A stretch of 64,000 nt of DNA, taken from positions 186,001-250,000 of the forward strand of contig NZ_CP046916.1 in NCBI RefSeq assembly GCF_009789675.1. The letters are read 5' to 3'. Below the pieces are notes generated by a model. It had not been told where the DNA came from and made no database searches. It saw only the letters and a program-made list of their open reading frames with translations. The translations under genes were made by a program, and so were the position numbers. Positions 19,286-26,858 of this stretch are shown piece after piece. Numbering within the stretch: the stretch's first letter is position 1; the number at the start of each line of letters is the position of its first letter. This DNA is from Paraburkholderia acidisoli. Its GTDB lineage: Bacteria; Pseudomonadota; Gammaproteobacteria; Burkholderiales; Burkholderiaceae.

Positions 19286-19456
19286 TTCGATCGACGCCTG
19301 CCGCTTGCCGGCCTTCGGGCCGCGCCCCTCGCAACGGCTCGCCGGGCGCTCCGCGCGCCTCGAGTCAGCCCGCACTGCGCCGAGCCACACCGCCGCCCGC
19401 ACCGCCCGCCCGTGGTGCGCGCTCACGCTGCGGTGCACCACCACTAATCACGACAA

Positions 19457-19471
19457 GCACACGAATGGTGG
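19457..19471 (+). promoter_or_regulatory. NtrC-like enhancer box upstream of the nitrate transporter transcript
   Basis: GCACACGAATGGTGG matches the NtrC half-site pattern GCAC-N7-GTGC at 7 of 8 fixed positions. It lies about 113 bp upstream of a sigma54 -24 element, a normal enhancer distance. A GGTGCACC palindrome lies at 19432-19439. Confidence 0.5.
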
Positions 19472-19581
19472 CGCCCGTGGCCGCGCGCCCGCCGCCGCCA
19501 TGCGTCGCGCGAAAACGGGGCCGCCCGCGCAAGTGCCGCGCGACGGCGCGCCGCGGCGGCCTTCGCGCGGTTTCCCTCGCT

Positions 19582-19598
19582 TTGGCATAGCTATTGCT
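19582..19598 (+). promoter_or_regulatory. Sigma54 (RpoN) promoter, nitrate transporter transcript
   Basis: TTGGCATAGCTATTGCT matches the -24/-12 consensus, with GG at 19584-19585 and GC at 19596-19597 separated by exactly 10 bp. Transcription should start near 19609, immediately before the first leader hairpin. This implies nitrogen-limitation control through NtrC. Confidence 0.85.
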
Positions 19599-19609
19599 TT
19601 GTAAGCTGC

Positions 19610-19778
19610 GAGGCCAAAGGCGGCTTCACCGAATTCAGCGCTTCCCGCTCGGCGCAACCACGAGCGGGACAGTTTCGATCCAGTCGATCGAGCGGGGCAA
19701 CGGCGTCCCGAAGCGGCACCCAAAGACACGATGCTCATGGCGTCGGACGGCGGGTGCGCTTCGGGACGTTTTTTTTTT
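19610..19778 (+). promoter_or_regulatory. ANTAR-type antitermination leader RNA 1
   Basis: The first hairpin (19610-19627) is GAGGCC-AAAGGC-GGCUUC, a 6-bp stem with one G-U pair and a hexaloop with A1 and G4. The second (19694-19709) is GGGGC-AACGGC-GUCCC, again a hexaloop with A1 and G4. The 3' arm of the second is part of the 5' arm of a 12-bp terminator stem (19704-19715 with 19757-19768) followed by ten T residues (19769-19778). The two structures exclude each other. ANTAR proteins such as NasR/NasT bind this dual-hexaloop motif to block termination when nitrate is present. A middle stem-loop (19644-19668) and an ACAGTTTC element (19669-19676) are also present. Confidence 0.85.
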
Positions 19779-19829
19779 GTGCCTGCGCCGCGACGGGCCC
19801 CACGTCAAAACGATTTGCACGACTAAGCG

Positions 19830-20627
19830 ATGGACAAGCGGGAAACGACACCGAACGTCACCGGCGAGATCGTCGGCGAGCTGATCAATCTGGCCGGACG
19901 CCAGCGCATGCTCTCGCAGCGCATCGTCCTGCATGCGTTGCTCGGCCTGCGTGGCGACGCCTCCGCCATCGCCGTCGCACGCGCTTGCCTCGCGACTTTC
20001 ACGGCGTCGCACGCGAAGCTGGTGGACGGCGACGCGCATTGTCCCGGCGTGTTCTCGCACGCACTGCGCGAGGTGTATTTCGGCGCGCGCAAGGCCGACG
20101 AGCGCATTCGCGCGTTCGTCACGCTCGCGGGCGCCGCGTGCGACTGCCTCGAACGCAGCGCCAGCACCGACGCGCACGAAGCCGCCGTCGCGAAGCTGAG
20201 CGCCGAGGCCACGCCGCTGCTCGACCTGCTGCAGGCGATCACGCAGGCGTATCAGGACGAGATGCGCGGCGTCGAAGCCGCCACGGCCCGGCGCCACGCG
20301 GGCATCGTCGACGAATTGGCGGCGATCTCCATGCGCGCCAACATCGTCGCGCTCAATGCCCGCGTGGCCGCGGCGCGCGCGGGCCAGTTCGGACTCGAGT
20401 TCGCGGTGATCACGGCGGAACTCACGCACGTGATCCGCGAAATGGACGGCCTCGTGCAAAGCGTGGTCGGCAAGCGCGAGGCGGGCGCGAGCGGCACCGC
20501 TCACGCCGGTTCGAACACCGGCGCGCACGCGTACGCGAAGAACACGGCCGCCGCGCCGAATGCCGCGACTCATCCGGGTCGTGGCGGCAACGGAATTCAA
20601 CGGATGCCGGCCCGCGTCGCGGGTTGA
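19830..20627 (+). CDS. Soluble PilJ-N/P-box protein with MCP-like helical hairpin (putative nitrate/nitrite sensor)
   Basis: A 265-aa cytoplasmic protein with no signal peptide or membrane segment. Residues 18-32 (LINLAGRQRMLSQRI) are the P-box signature of PilJ-N/NIT-related sensors such as NarX and PilJ. A long helical region follows, and about residues 150-205 resemble the methyl-accepting chemotaxis signalling tip (ISMRANIVALNARVAAARAG, then FAVITAELTHV). The last 55 residues are low-complexity Ala/Gly/His. The gene is first after the antitermination leader and 26 bp before the nitrate transporter, so a role in sensing nitrate is likely but inferred. It lacks ANTAR, kinase and DNA-binding domains, so its output partner is unknown. 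Confidence 0.75.
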   Translation: MDKRETTPNVTGEIVGELINLAGRQRMLSQRIVLHALLGLRGDASAIAVARACLATFTASHAKLVDGDAHCPGVFSHALREVYFGARKADERIRAFVTLAGAACDCLERSASTDAHEAAVAKLSAEATPLLDLLQAITQAYQDEMRGVEAATARRHAGIVDELAAISMRANIVALNARVAAARAGQFGLEFAVITAELTHVIREMDGLVQSVVGKREAGASGTAHAGSNTGAHAYAKNTAAAPNAATHPGRGGNGIQRMPARVAG

Positions 20628-20653
20628 GATCCAACTACTGGGGAGAGAACCTC

Positions 20654-22048
20654 GTGAAAGACCTGGCAAATTCGCTGAAGAGCGGTAACTGGCGCGCGCT
20701 CATCGCGTGCTTCCTGTACTTCGATACCGGCTTCACGGTGTGGGTGATGTTCGGCCCGCTCGCGCCGTTCATCCAGAAGGACATCACGATGACGCCGGGC
20801 GAGCTCGGTCTGCTCGTCGCCGTGCCCGTGCTGGGCGCCGCGATCCTGCGCGTGACGCTCGGCAATCTCTATCAGGCCTGCGACGGCCGCCGCGTCGCGT
20901 TGCTCGGCATCGCGCTCTCCGCCATTCCCTCGCTCGTGCTGCTGCTGATGCCGGGCACGCCGTCCTATACGCTGCTGCTGGTGCTCGGCGTGCTGCTGGG
21001 CGTGGGCGGCGCGAGCTTTGCCGTGGCCTTGCCGATGGCGGGCAGCAACTATCCGCCGAAGGTGCAGGGCCTCGTGCTCGGTCTCGCCGCGGCGGGCAAC
21101 ATCGGCGCGGTGCTCGACGGCTTCCTGTTCCCGGGCCTCGCCAATACGCACGGCTGGGCGCATGCCACGGGCGCGGCGCTGCCGCTGCTCGCGCTCGCCG
21201 CGACAGCCGTGGTGTTCTGGGCGCGCGATCTGGGCACCAAGACGGGCAGCGCGCGGCAAGCGTTTCGCGCGTTCGCCATCACGCTCGTGGGTCTGATCGC
21301 GCTCGTGCTCGCCGTCCACGCCGGTTTGTTCGGCGCGGGCAAGACGGGTGTGCTGCTGCTGCCGGTGCTGGGCGCGCTGCTCGCCATCGCGGTGCTGCCG
21401 CGTCACTATCGCGGCGTGCTCGCCGAAGGCGACACGTGGGTCGTCATGCTCGTGTACAGCATCACGTTCGGCGGTTTTGTCGGCATGTCCTCGTATGTGT
21501 CCACGCTGCTGATCTCGCTTTATCAGGTGCCCAAGCTCGAAGCGGGCGTGGTGATGTCGCTGCTCGCGCTCACGGGGGCGATGGTGCGCCCGATCGGCGG
21601 TCTGATCGCCGACCGCATTTCCGGCGTGCGTGCGCTCGTGCTGCTGCTCGCCGCGATCTCGCTGTGCGACTTCGCCTTCGCGCTGTGGATGCCGCCGTTC
21701 GCCGCCGGCATCGCGCTGCTCGGCTTCACCTACGTGTGCTTCGGGCTCGGCAACGGCGCGACATTCCAGCTCGTGCCGCGCCGCTGGCAAGGCCGCACCG
21801 GCCTGATGTCGGGCATCATCGGCGCGGCGGGCGGCATCGGCGGCTTCTATCTGCCGGTGATCATGGGCATCGCCAAGGAAAGCACGGGCAGCTACCAGAT
21901 GGGCTTCGCGACCTTTGGCGCGATTGCCGCCGCGGCGTTCGGTCTTGTCGTGCTGCATCGTGCGCGCTGGCTCGAATGGGCGCTCCCGCAGGAAGCCGTC
22001 ATGGCACCGGCCGTGGTGCGCGCGCCCCAGGCGAGCGCGGGTAACTGA
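20654..22048 (+). CDS. NarK/NasA-type nitrate/nitrite MFS transporter
   Basis: A 464-aa inner-membrane transporter with about 12 helices, importing nitrate for assimilation. It has the NarK features FDTGFTVWVMFGPLAPFI near the N-terminus, LAAAGNIGAVLDG in the first half and the nitrate signature GAAGGIGGFYLPVIMG in the second half, with conserved arginines in LRVTLGN and RPIGGLIADR. The start is the GTG at 20654 with GGGAGAG upstream. It follows the P-box protein in the same leader-controlled transcript. The nitrite and nitrate reductases sit 1.7 kb downstream. Confidence 0.92.
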   Translation: MKDLANSLKSGNWRALIACFLYFDTGFTVWVMFGPLAPFIQKDITMTPGELGLLVAVPVLGAAILRVTLGNLYQACDGRRVALLGIALSAIPSLVLLLMPGTPSYTLLLVLGVLLGVGGASFAVALPMAGSNYPPKVQGLVLGLAAAGNIGAVLDGFLFPGLANTHGWAHATGAALPLLALAATAVVFWARDLGTKTGSARQAFRAFAITLVGLIALVLAVHAGLFGAGKTGVLLLPVLGALLAIAVLPRHYRGVLAEGDTWVVMLVYSITFGGFVGMSSYVSTLLISLYQVPKLEAGVVMSLLALTGAMVRPIGGLIADRISGVRALVLLLAAISLCDFAFALWMPPFAAGIALLGFTYVCFGLGNGATFQLVPRRWQGRTGLMSGIIGAAGGIGGFYLPVIMGIAKESTGSYQMGFATFGAIAAAAFGLVVLHRARWLEWALPQEAVMAPAVVRAPQASAGN

Positions 22049-22079
22049 GGCGTCGCGCTCGAGATCGAGCAGGCCGGCA

Positions 22080-22331
22080 CTATCGTTCGTGTGCCGGCTC
22101 GTAGGTGGATCGAGCGGCGCCGCGTTCGCTCTCGACCGGATCATGGTCGGGCAACGCGGCGTCCTTCATGCGCAGGATGTCGCCGAGACCGCGCAGCGTG
22201 AGTATCTGCGCGCAGGTAAGCGCGAGATGCTTGCGCAGCCGGTGGATGTCGATGTCGATGAGCTTTCGAGGCATGGCGCGGCGCATTCGACCGACGAGAA
22301 CCCGCAACGCCACGCGCACGAGCGGAGTCAT
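22080..22331 (-). CDS. Small hypothetical protein (weak)
   Basis: An 83-aa open frame downstream of cobA on the same strand, with a gap of 111 bp. It is basic in its first half (PRKLIDIDIHRLRKHLALT), lacks a signal peptide and matches no family I know. Codon use is acceptable, but the region has frames open on both strands, so it may not be a gene. Confidence 0.35.
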   Translation of the reverse strand: MTPLVRVALRVLVGRMRRAMPRKLIDIDIHRLRKHLALTCAQILTLRGLGDILRMKDAALPDHDPVESERGAARSTYEPAHER

Positions 22332-22442
22332 CGTGCGCGCCGGCGCGGCGTGAAGGGAAGATGAATCAAGCGACGTCGAGCGAGGTTCGGATCGACGGGA
22401 TCATGCAGTGTGGGCTGGCGCGCCGCGCGCAATGAGCGCGCT

Positions 22443-23210
22443 TCACGCGCTCCGGCGCAGCGCATCGGACGATGCCTGCGCGAGGTCGATACCGAACGCG
22501 GCCGCCTCGCCGATCGCGCCGCCGACCAGAATGATCGCGGGACTGCCGAGTCCCGCCGCGCGGGCGAGCGTGGCGATGTTGCCGAGCGTGCCGGTCACGC
22601 GCCGCTCGTGCGCGCTGCCCGCCCATTGCACGACGGCAGCGGGCGTCTCGTTCGAGAGCGCTGTGCCGAGCGTGGCGCACAGCGTGTCGATGCGGCTCAT
22701 GCCCATGTAGATCGCGAGCGTCATGCCGGTGGCCGCGAGCGCGCGCCAGTCGGGTTCGCTGTGATCGCGCAGGTGCGCCGTGACGAACGTGACGCCCTGG
22801 CAGTGATCGCGGTGCGTGAGCGACATGCCGAGTCCCGCCGCCGCCGCGAACGCCGACGAAATGCCGTTGACGATCTCGACGCTCACGCCCGCCCGGCGCA
22901 ACGCGGCGAGTTCTTCGCCCGCGCGGCCGAACAGCAGCGCGTCGCCGCCTTTCACGCGCACCACGTGCAAACCGCGGCGCGCATAACGTTGCATCAAACG
23001 CTCGATGAACGCCTGCGGCGTGGAGCGGCAGCCGCCGCGTTTGCCCACGCGGATCACGCGTGCCTGCGGGGCGAGCGTGACGATCTCGGGATTCACGAGG
23101 TCGTCGAGCAGCACCACGTCGGCGCTGGCCAGCGCCTTCGCGGCGCGCAGCGTGAGTAGATCGAGATCGCCCGGACCGGCGCTCACCAGCGTGACTTTGC
23201 CCGTTTCCAT
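22443..23210 (-). CDS. cobA: Uroporphyrinogen-III C-methyltransferase
   Basis: A 255-aa SAM-dependent methyltransferase converting uroporphyrinogen III to precorrin-2, the first step toward sirohaem and cobalamin. Motifs are VSAGPGDLDLLTLRA near the N-terminus, DDLVNPEIV, VRVKGGDALLFGRAGEE (SAM loop) and GMSLTHRDHCQGVTFVTAH. The start is the ATG at 23210. It is single-domain and lacks the CysG dehydrogenase/chelatase half. It is divergent from nirB, whose product needs sirohaem, so it belongs functionally to the nitrate island. Confidence 0.93.
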   Translation of the reverse strand: METGKVTLVSAGPGDLDLLTLRAAKALASADVVLLDDLVNPEIVTLAPQARVIRVGKRGGCRSTPQAFIERLMQRYARRGLHVVRVKGGDALLFGRAGEELAALRRAGVSVEIVNGISSAFAAAAGLGMSLTHRDHCQGVTFVTAHLRDHSEPDWRALAATGMTLAIYMGMSRIDTLCATLGTALSNETPAAVVQWAGSAHERRVTGTLGNIATLARAAGLGSPAIILVGGAIGEAAAFGIDLAQASSDALRRSA

Positions 23211-23472
23211 CCTGTGTGTTCCTTTGCCTGCGTGCCGCGTCGTGGCCTGAAGTGGCCTGAAAAAAAATGGCGTCCGCTCGCCTTGCCGACGAGGGGACGC
23301 CATTGTCCGGAATGCTGTGCTGCGTGCTGTTGCCTGGTGCTACGTAATGCTCGTTTGCCGCGCCCGGCATCGTTGCCAGGCGGTCTTTAGGATGCAAAAT
23401 CCAGACCAGCTTCCTTGCACGCCTTCCGACCTCGACGAGCGCGATTCGCCGCTCCACACGCACACAAAAGCC

Positions 23473-23508
23473 GCACAGCGGCTGTGCTGCGTAGCACCAA
23501 ACTTGTGC
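23473..23508 (+). promoter_or_regulatory. Two phased NtrC boxes upstream of nirB
   Basis: GCACAGCGGCTGTGC (23473-23487) and GCACCAAACTTGTGC (23494-23508) both fit GCAC-N7-GTGC exactly. Their centres are 21 bp apart, two helical turns, as expected for cooperative NtrC dimers. They lie about 100-140 bp upstream of the sigma54 promoter. Confidence 0.8.
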
Positions 23509-23607
23509 TGCCTTGCATCACGATGTGTTTCGTTGCGACTCGCCGCCCACGCCGGGAGAACGCCGCAAAGCCGCGCGGGAAGCGGCGCTGCGCACGCCGG
23601 GCGCAAA

Positions 23608-23624
23608 TTGGCACAGTGCTTGCA
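23608..23624 (+). promoter_or_regulatory. Sigma54 (RpoN) promoter of nirBD-nasA
   Basis: TTGGCACAGTGCTTGCA is a near-perfect -24/-12 promoter, with GG at 23610-23611 and GC at 23622-23623 separated by 10 bp. Transcription should begin near 23635. Confidence 0.9.
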
Positions 23625-23648
23625 TTAAGCGATACAGCAAGTGCCACG

Positions 23649-23767
23649 CGGATCAACGGCGATCTGGCTGCGAACCACGCAGCGCACACACAGTTTCTCT
23701 TCATTCAGGGCAATGGCGTCCCCGAATCTGGCTTCTCGACAAGCTGGAATCGCGGGACGCCTTTTTT
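23649..23767 (+). promoter_or_regulatory. ANTAR-type antitermination leader RNA 2
   Basis: The first hairpin (23649-23666) is CGGAUC-AACGGC-GAUCUG and the second (23708-23721) is GGGC-AAUGGC-GUCC. Both have hexaloops with A1 and G4. The second shares its 3' arm with the 5' arm GGCGTCCC (23715-23722) of a terminator closed by GGGACGCC (23754-23761) and six T residues (23762-23767). As in the other leader, a middle stem-loop (23667-23683, GCTGCG/CGCAGC with loop AACCA) and an ACAGTTTC element (23690-23697) lie between. The nirB start follows 15 nt after the T run. Confidence 0.87.
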
Positions 23768-23782
23768 ATTTGGCAGGGGCTC

Positions 23783-26380
23783 ATGGTGCAAGCAAACAAC
23801 GTAGCGAACGATTCCCTCGCGATGGAGATCGTGGTGATCGGCCATGGCATGGTGGGCCACAAGTTTCTCGAGTCCGTGCTCGCGGATGGCGGCCCCCACG
23901 TGCGCGTGACCGTGCTCTGCGAAGAGCCGCGTCCCGCCTACGATCGCGTGCACCTCTCCGACTACTTCGCGGGCAAGAGCGCCGACGATCTCACGCTGGT
24001 CGCGCCCGGCTTCTTCGAGCGCGAGAACGTGCGTCTCGTACTCGACGCGAAGGCCGTGTCCATCGATCGCGAAGCACGCACCGTGACGGCCTCGAACGGC
24101 GAAACGCTCGCTTACGACAAGCTCGTGCTCGCCACGGGGTCGTCGGCGTTCGTGCCGCCCATCGCGGGCAACGATCGCGCCGACTGTTTCGTCTACCGCA
24201 CCATCGCCGATCTCGAAGCCATGCAGGCGCGCGGCGCGAGCGCGACCACGGGCGTGGTGATCGGCGGCGGCCTGCTCGGCCTCGAATGCGCGAAGGCGTT
24301 GCGCGACATGGGCCTCACGACGCACGTGGTGGAGTTCGCGCCGCGCCTGATGGCCGTGCAGGTGGATGACGACGGCGGCCGCATGCTGCGCGGCAAGATC
24401 GAAGCGCTCGGCGTGAGCGTGCATACGCAGAAGAACACCACGGCCATTGTGGATGGCGAGGGCGCCGCGAATCGCATGGTGTTCGCCGACGGCACGCATC
24501 TCGAAGCCGACATGATCGTGTTCTCGGCCGGCATTCGTCCACGCGACGAAATCGCGCGCGCCTGCGGTCTCGAGATCGGCGTGCGTGGCGGTATCGTCAT
24601 CGACGATCAATGCCGGACCCGCGACGCGAACATCTACGCCATCGGCGAATGTGCCTTGTGGCAAGGGCAAATCTTCGGTCTGGTCGCGCCCGGCTACGAC
24701 ATGGCGCGCATCGCCGCGAAGGCGCTGGCGGGCGAAGCCGCGACGTTCGCGGGCGCCGACATGAGCACCAAACTCAAGCTGATGGGCGTGGATGTCGCGA
24801 GTCTCGGCGACGCGCACGGCAAGACGCCGGGCAGCCGCTCGTACCGCTACGCCGACGAACGCCGCGAGGTCTACAAGAAGATCGTCGTGTCCGACTGCGG
24901 CAAGAAACTGCTGGGTGCGGTCATGGTTGGCGACGCGAGCGAATACGGCACGCTGTTGCAGATGATGCTCAACGGTATCGAGTTGCCCGAGGCGCCCGAA
25001 TTCATGATCCTGCCGCAAGCGGACGGCCGCGCGAAGCCCGCGCTCGGCGTGGAAGCGTTGCCCGAGGGCGCGCAGATCTGCTCGTGCAACAACGTCTCGA
25101 AGGCGCAGATCTGCGCGGCCGTGCGCGACGGCGCGACCACCATTGCCGCGATCAAGGCGGGCACGTGCGCGGGCGCGTCGTGCGGCGGCTGCGTGCCGCT
25201 CGTCACGCAGGTGATGAAGTCGGAGATGGCGCGCCAGGGGCTCGCCGTCAACAATCACCTGTGCGAGCACTTCAAGTATTCGCGCCAGGAGCTGTATCAC
25301 ATCGTGCGCGTGGAAGGCATCAAGACCTTCGGCGAACTGCTCGCGAAGCACGGCCACGGTCTCGGCTGCGATATCTGCAAGCCGGCCGTGGGCGGCATTC
25401 TTGCCTCGTGCTGGAACGAATTCGTGCTGAAGAAAGAGCACGCGAGCCTGCAGGATTCGAACGATTACTACCTCGCCAACATCCAGCGCGACGGCACCTA
25501 TTCGGTCGTGCCGCGCATGGCGGGCGGCGAGGTCACGCCCGACGGCTTGATCGCCGTGGGTCAGGTCGCGAAGAAATACGGTCTCTATACGAAGATCACG
25601 GGCGGCCAGCGCGTGGACCTGTTCGGCGCGCGCGTCGAGCAACTGCCGTTCATCTGGGAAGAACTGATCGATGCCGGTTTCGAGTCGGGCCATGCGTACG
25701 GCAAGGCGCTGCGCACGGTGAAGTCGTGCGTGGGCTCGACGTGGTGCCGTTATGGCGTGGGCGACTCGGTGGGCTTCGCGATCGATCTGGAGAACCGCTA
25801 CAAGGGTCTGCGCGCGCCGCACAAGATCAAGTTCGGCGTTTCGGGCTGCACGCGCGAGTGCGCGGAAGCGCAGGGCAAGGACGTGGGCATCATCGCCACG
25901 GAAAAGGGCTGGAATCTCTACGTGTGCGGCAACGGCGGCATGAAACCGCGCCACGCGGAACTGCTCGCCGCCGATCTCGATCACGCCACGCTCGTGCGCT
26001 ACGTGGACCGCTTTCTCATGTTCTACGTGCGCACGGCCGACCGCCTGCAACGCACGAGCGTCTGGCGCGACAACCTCGAAGGCGGCCTCGAGTATCTGAT
26101 CGACGTGATCGTGAACGACAAGCTCGGTCTCGCGGCGGAACTCGAAGCGGAAATGCAGCGCGTGGTGGACACCTACGAGTGCGAATGGAAGAAGGCCGTG
26201 ACCGATCCCGCCACGCGCCGCCGCTTCCGTCACTTCGTGAACAGCGAAGCGGGCGACGCCAACGTGACCTTCATCGAGGAGCGTGGCCAGATCCGTCCGG
26301 CCACGCCCGAAGAGCGCGCGGTGGCGCCGCTGCGTTACGAAGCGCTCGAAGAGATTGCCGTTGTTGTCGAAACGGTTTGA
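23783..26380 (+). CDS. nirB: Assimilatory nitrite reductase, large subunit
   Basis: An 865-aa cytoplasmic enzyme reducing nitrite to ammonium with NAD(P)H. In order it has an FAD/NAD-binding disulphide-reductase-like domain (EIVVIGHGMVGHKF, VIGGGLLGLECAKALRDMGL), a BFD-type [2Fe-2S] domain (CSCNNVSKAQIC and CAGASCGGC), and sirohaem/4Fe-4S ferredoxin-type domains with ligand cysteines in CVGSTWCRYG and SGCTRECAEAQGKD. The start ATG at 23783 has AGGGG upstream; an alternative ATG at 23822 is possible. It is first in nirB-nirD-nasA, behind the leader and sigma54 promoter. Confidence 0.96.
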   Translation: MVQANNVANDSLAMEIVVIGHGMVGHKFLESVLADGGPHVRVTVLCEEPRPAYDRVHLSDYFAGKSADDLTLVAPGFFERENVRLVLDAKAVSIDREARTVTASNGETLAYDKLVLATGSSAFVPPIAGNDRADCFVYRTIADLEAMQARGASATTGVVIGGGLLGLECAKALRDMGLTTHVVEFAPRLMAVQVDDDGGRMLRGKIEALGVSVHTQKNTTAIVDGEGAANRMVFADGTHLEADMIVFSAGIRPRDEIARACGLEIGVRGGIVIDDQCRTRDANIYAIGECALWQGQIFGLVAPGYDMARIAAKALAGEAATFAGADMSTKLKLMGVDVASLGDAHGKTPGSRSYRYADERREVYKKIVVSDCGKKLLGAVMVGDASEYGTLLQMMLNGIELPEAPEFMILPQADGRAKPALGVEALPEGAQICSCNNVSKAQICAAVRDGATTIAAIKAGTCAGASCGGCVPLVTQVMKSEMARQGLAVNNHLCEHFKYSRQELYHIVRVEGIKTFGELLAKHGHGLGCDICKPAVGGILASCWNEFVLKKEHASLQDSNDYYLANIQRDGTYSVVPRMAGGEVTPDGLIAVGQVAKKYGLYTKITGGQRVDLFGARVEQLPFIWEELIDAGFESGHAYGKALRTVKSCVGSTWCRYGVGDSVGFAIDLENRYKGLRAPHKIKFGVSGCTRECAEAQGKDVGIIATEKGWNLYVCGNGGMKPRHAELLAADLDHATLVRYVDRFLMFYVRTADRLQRTSVWRDNLEGGLEYLIDVIVNDKLGLAAELEAEMQRVVDTYECEWKKAVTDPATRRRFRHFVNSEAGDANVTFIEERGQIRPATPEERAVAPLRYEALEEIAVVVETV

Positions 26381-26418
26381 TCGGAACGATCAGGCCGACC
26401 CATTACGAGGAGTACGAA

Positions 26419-26766
26419 ATGCATAGCGAACATCATGTGGCGTCGTGGTTTCCCGTCTGCACGCTCGACGACATCGTGCCCAATACGGGCGTGTGCGCGC
26501 TTGTCAAAGGCGAGCAGGTCGCCGTGTTTCATGTCGACGACGGCAACGCGCGCGTCTACGCCATCGGCAATTACGACCCGAACTCGCATGCGGCCGTGCT
26601 CTCGCGCGGGCTGGTCGGCAGCCTCGGCGAACGCGTCGTGGTGGCCTCGCCCATCTACAAGCATCACTTCGATCTCGCCACGGGCGAATGCCTCGAAGCG
26701 CCGCAGCATTCGGTGAGCGCGTTCGCGGCACGCGTGGAAAACGGCCAGGTGTGGGTGGCCGCCTAA
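26419..26766 (+). CDS. nirD: Assimilatory nitrite reductase, small subunit
   Basis: A 115-aa Rieske-like partner of NirB. It has the NirD fold and motifs (VCTLDDIVPNTGVCAL, IGNYDP, SPIYKHHFDLATGEC) but not the Cys-His pairs of true Rieske clusters, as is normal for NirD. GAGGAG precedes the ATG. It lies 38 bp after nirB. Confidence 0.93.
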   Translation: MHSEHHVASWFPVCTLDDIVPNTGVCALVKGEQVAVFHVDDGNARVYAIGNYDPNSHAAVLSRGLVGSLGERVVVASPIYKHHFDLATGECLEAPQHSVSAFAARVENGQVWVAA

Positions 26767-26858
26767 CGTGCTGAAGCGCTGAGGCGCGGGCAGGAGAACG
26801 GCGCGGCGCGAGAGCGCGGCGACAGGTACACACAGGGCAGCGGAAAGCGATCCACGGC

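Noticed and set aside
19830..20627. The ANTAR regulator itself
   Set aside because: The protein has a P-box and MCP-like helices but no C-terminal ANTAR domain, so the antiterminator must be encoded outside the window.
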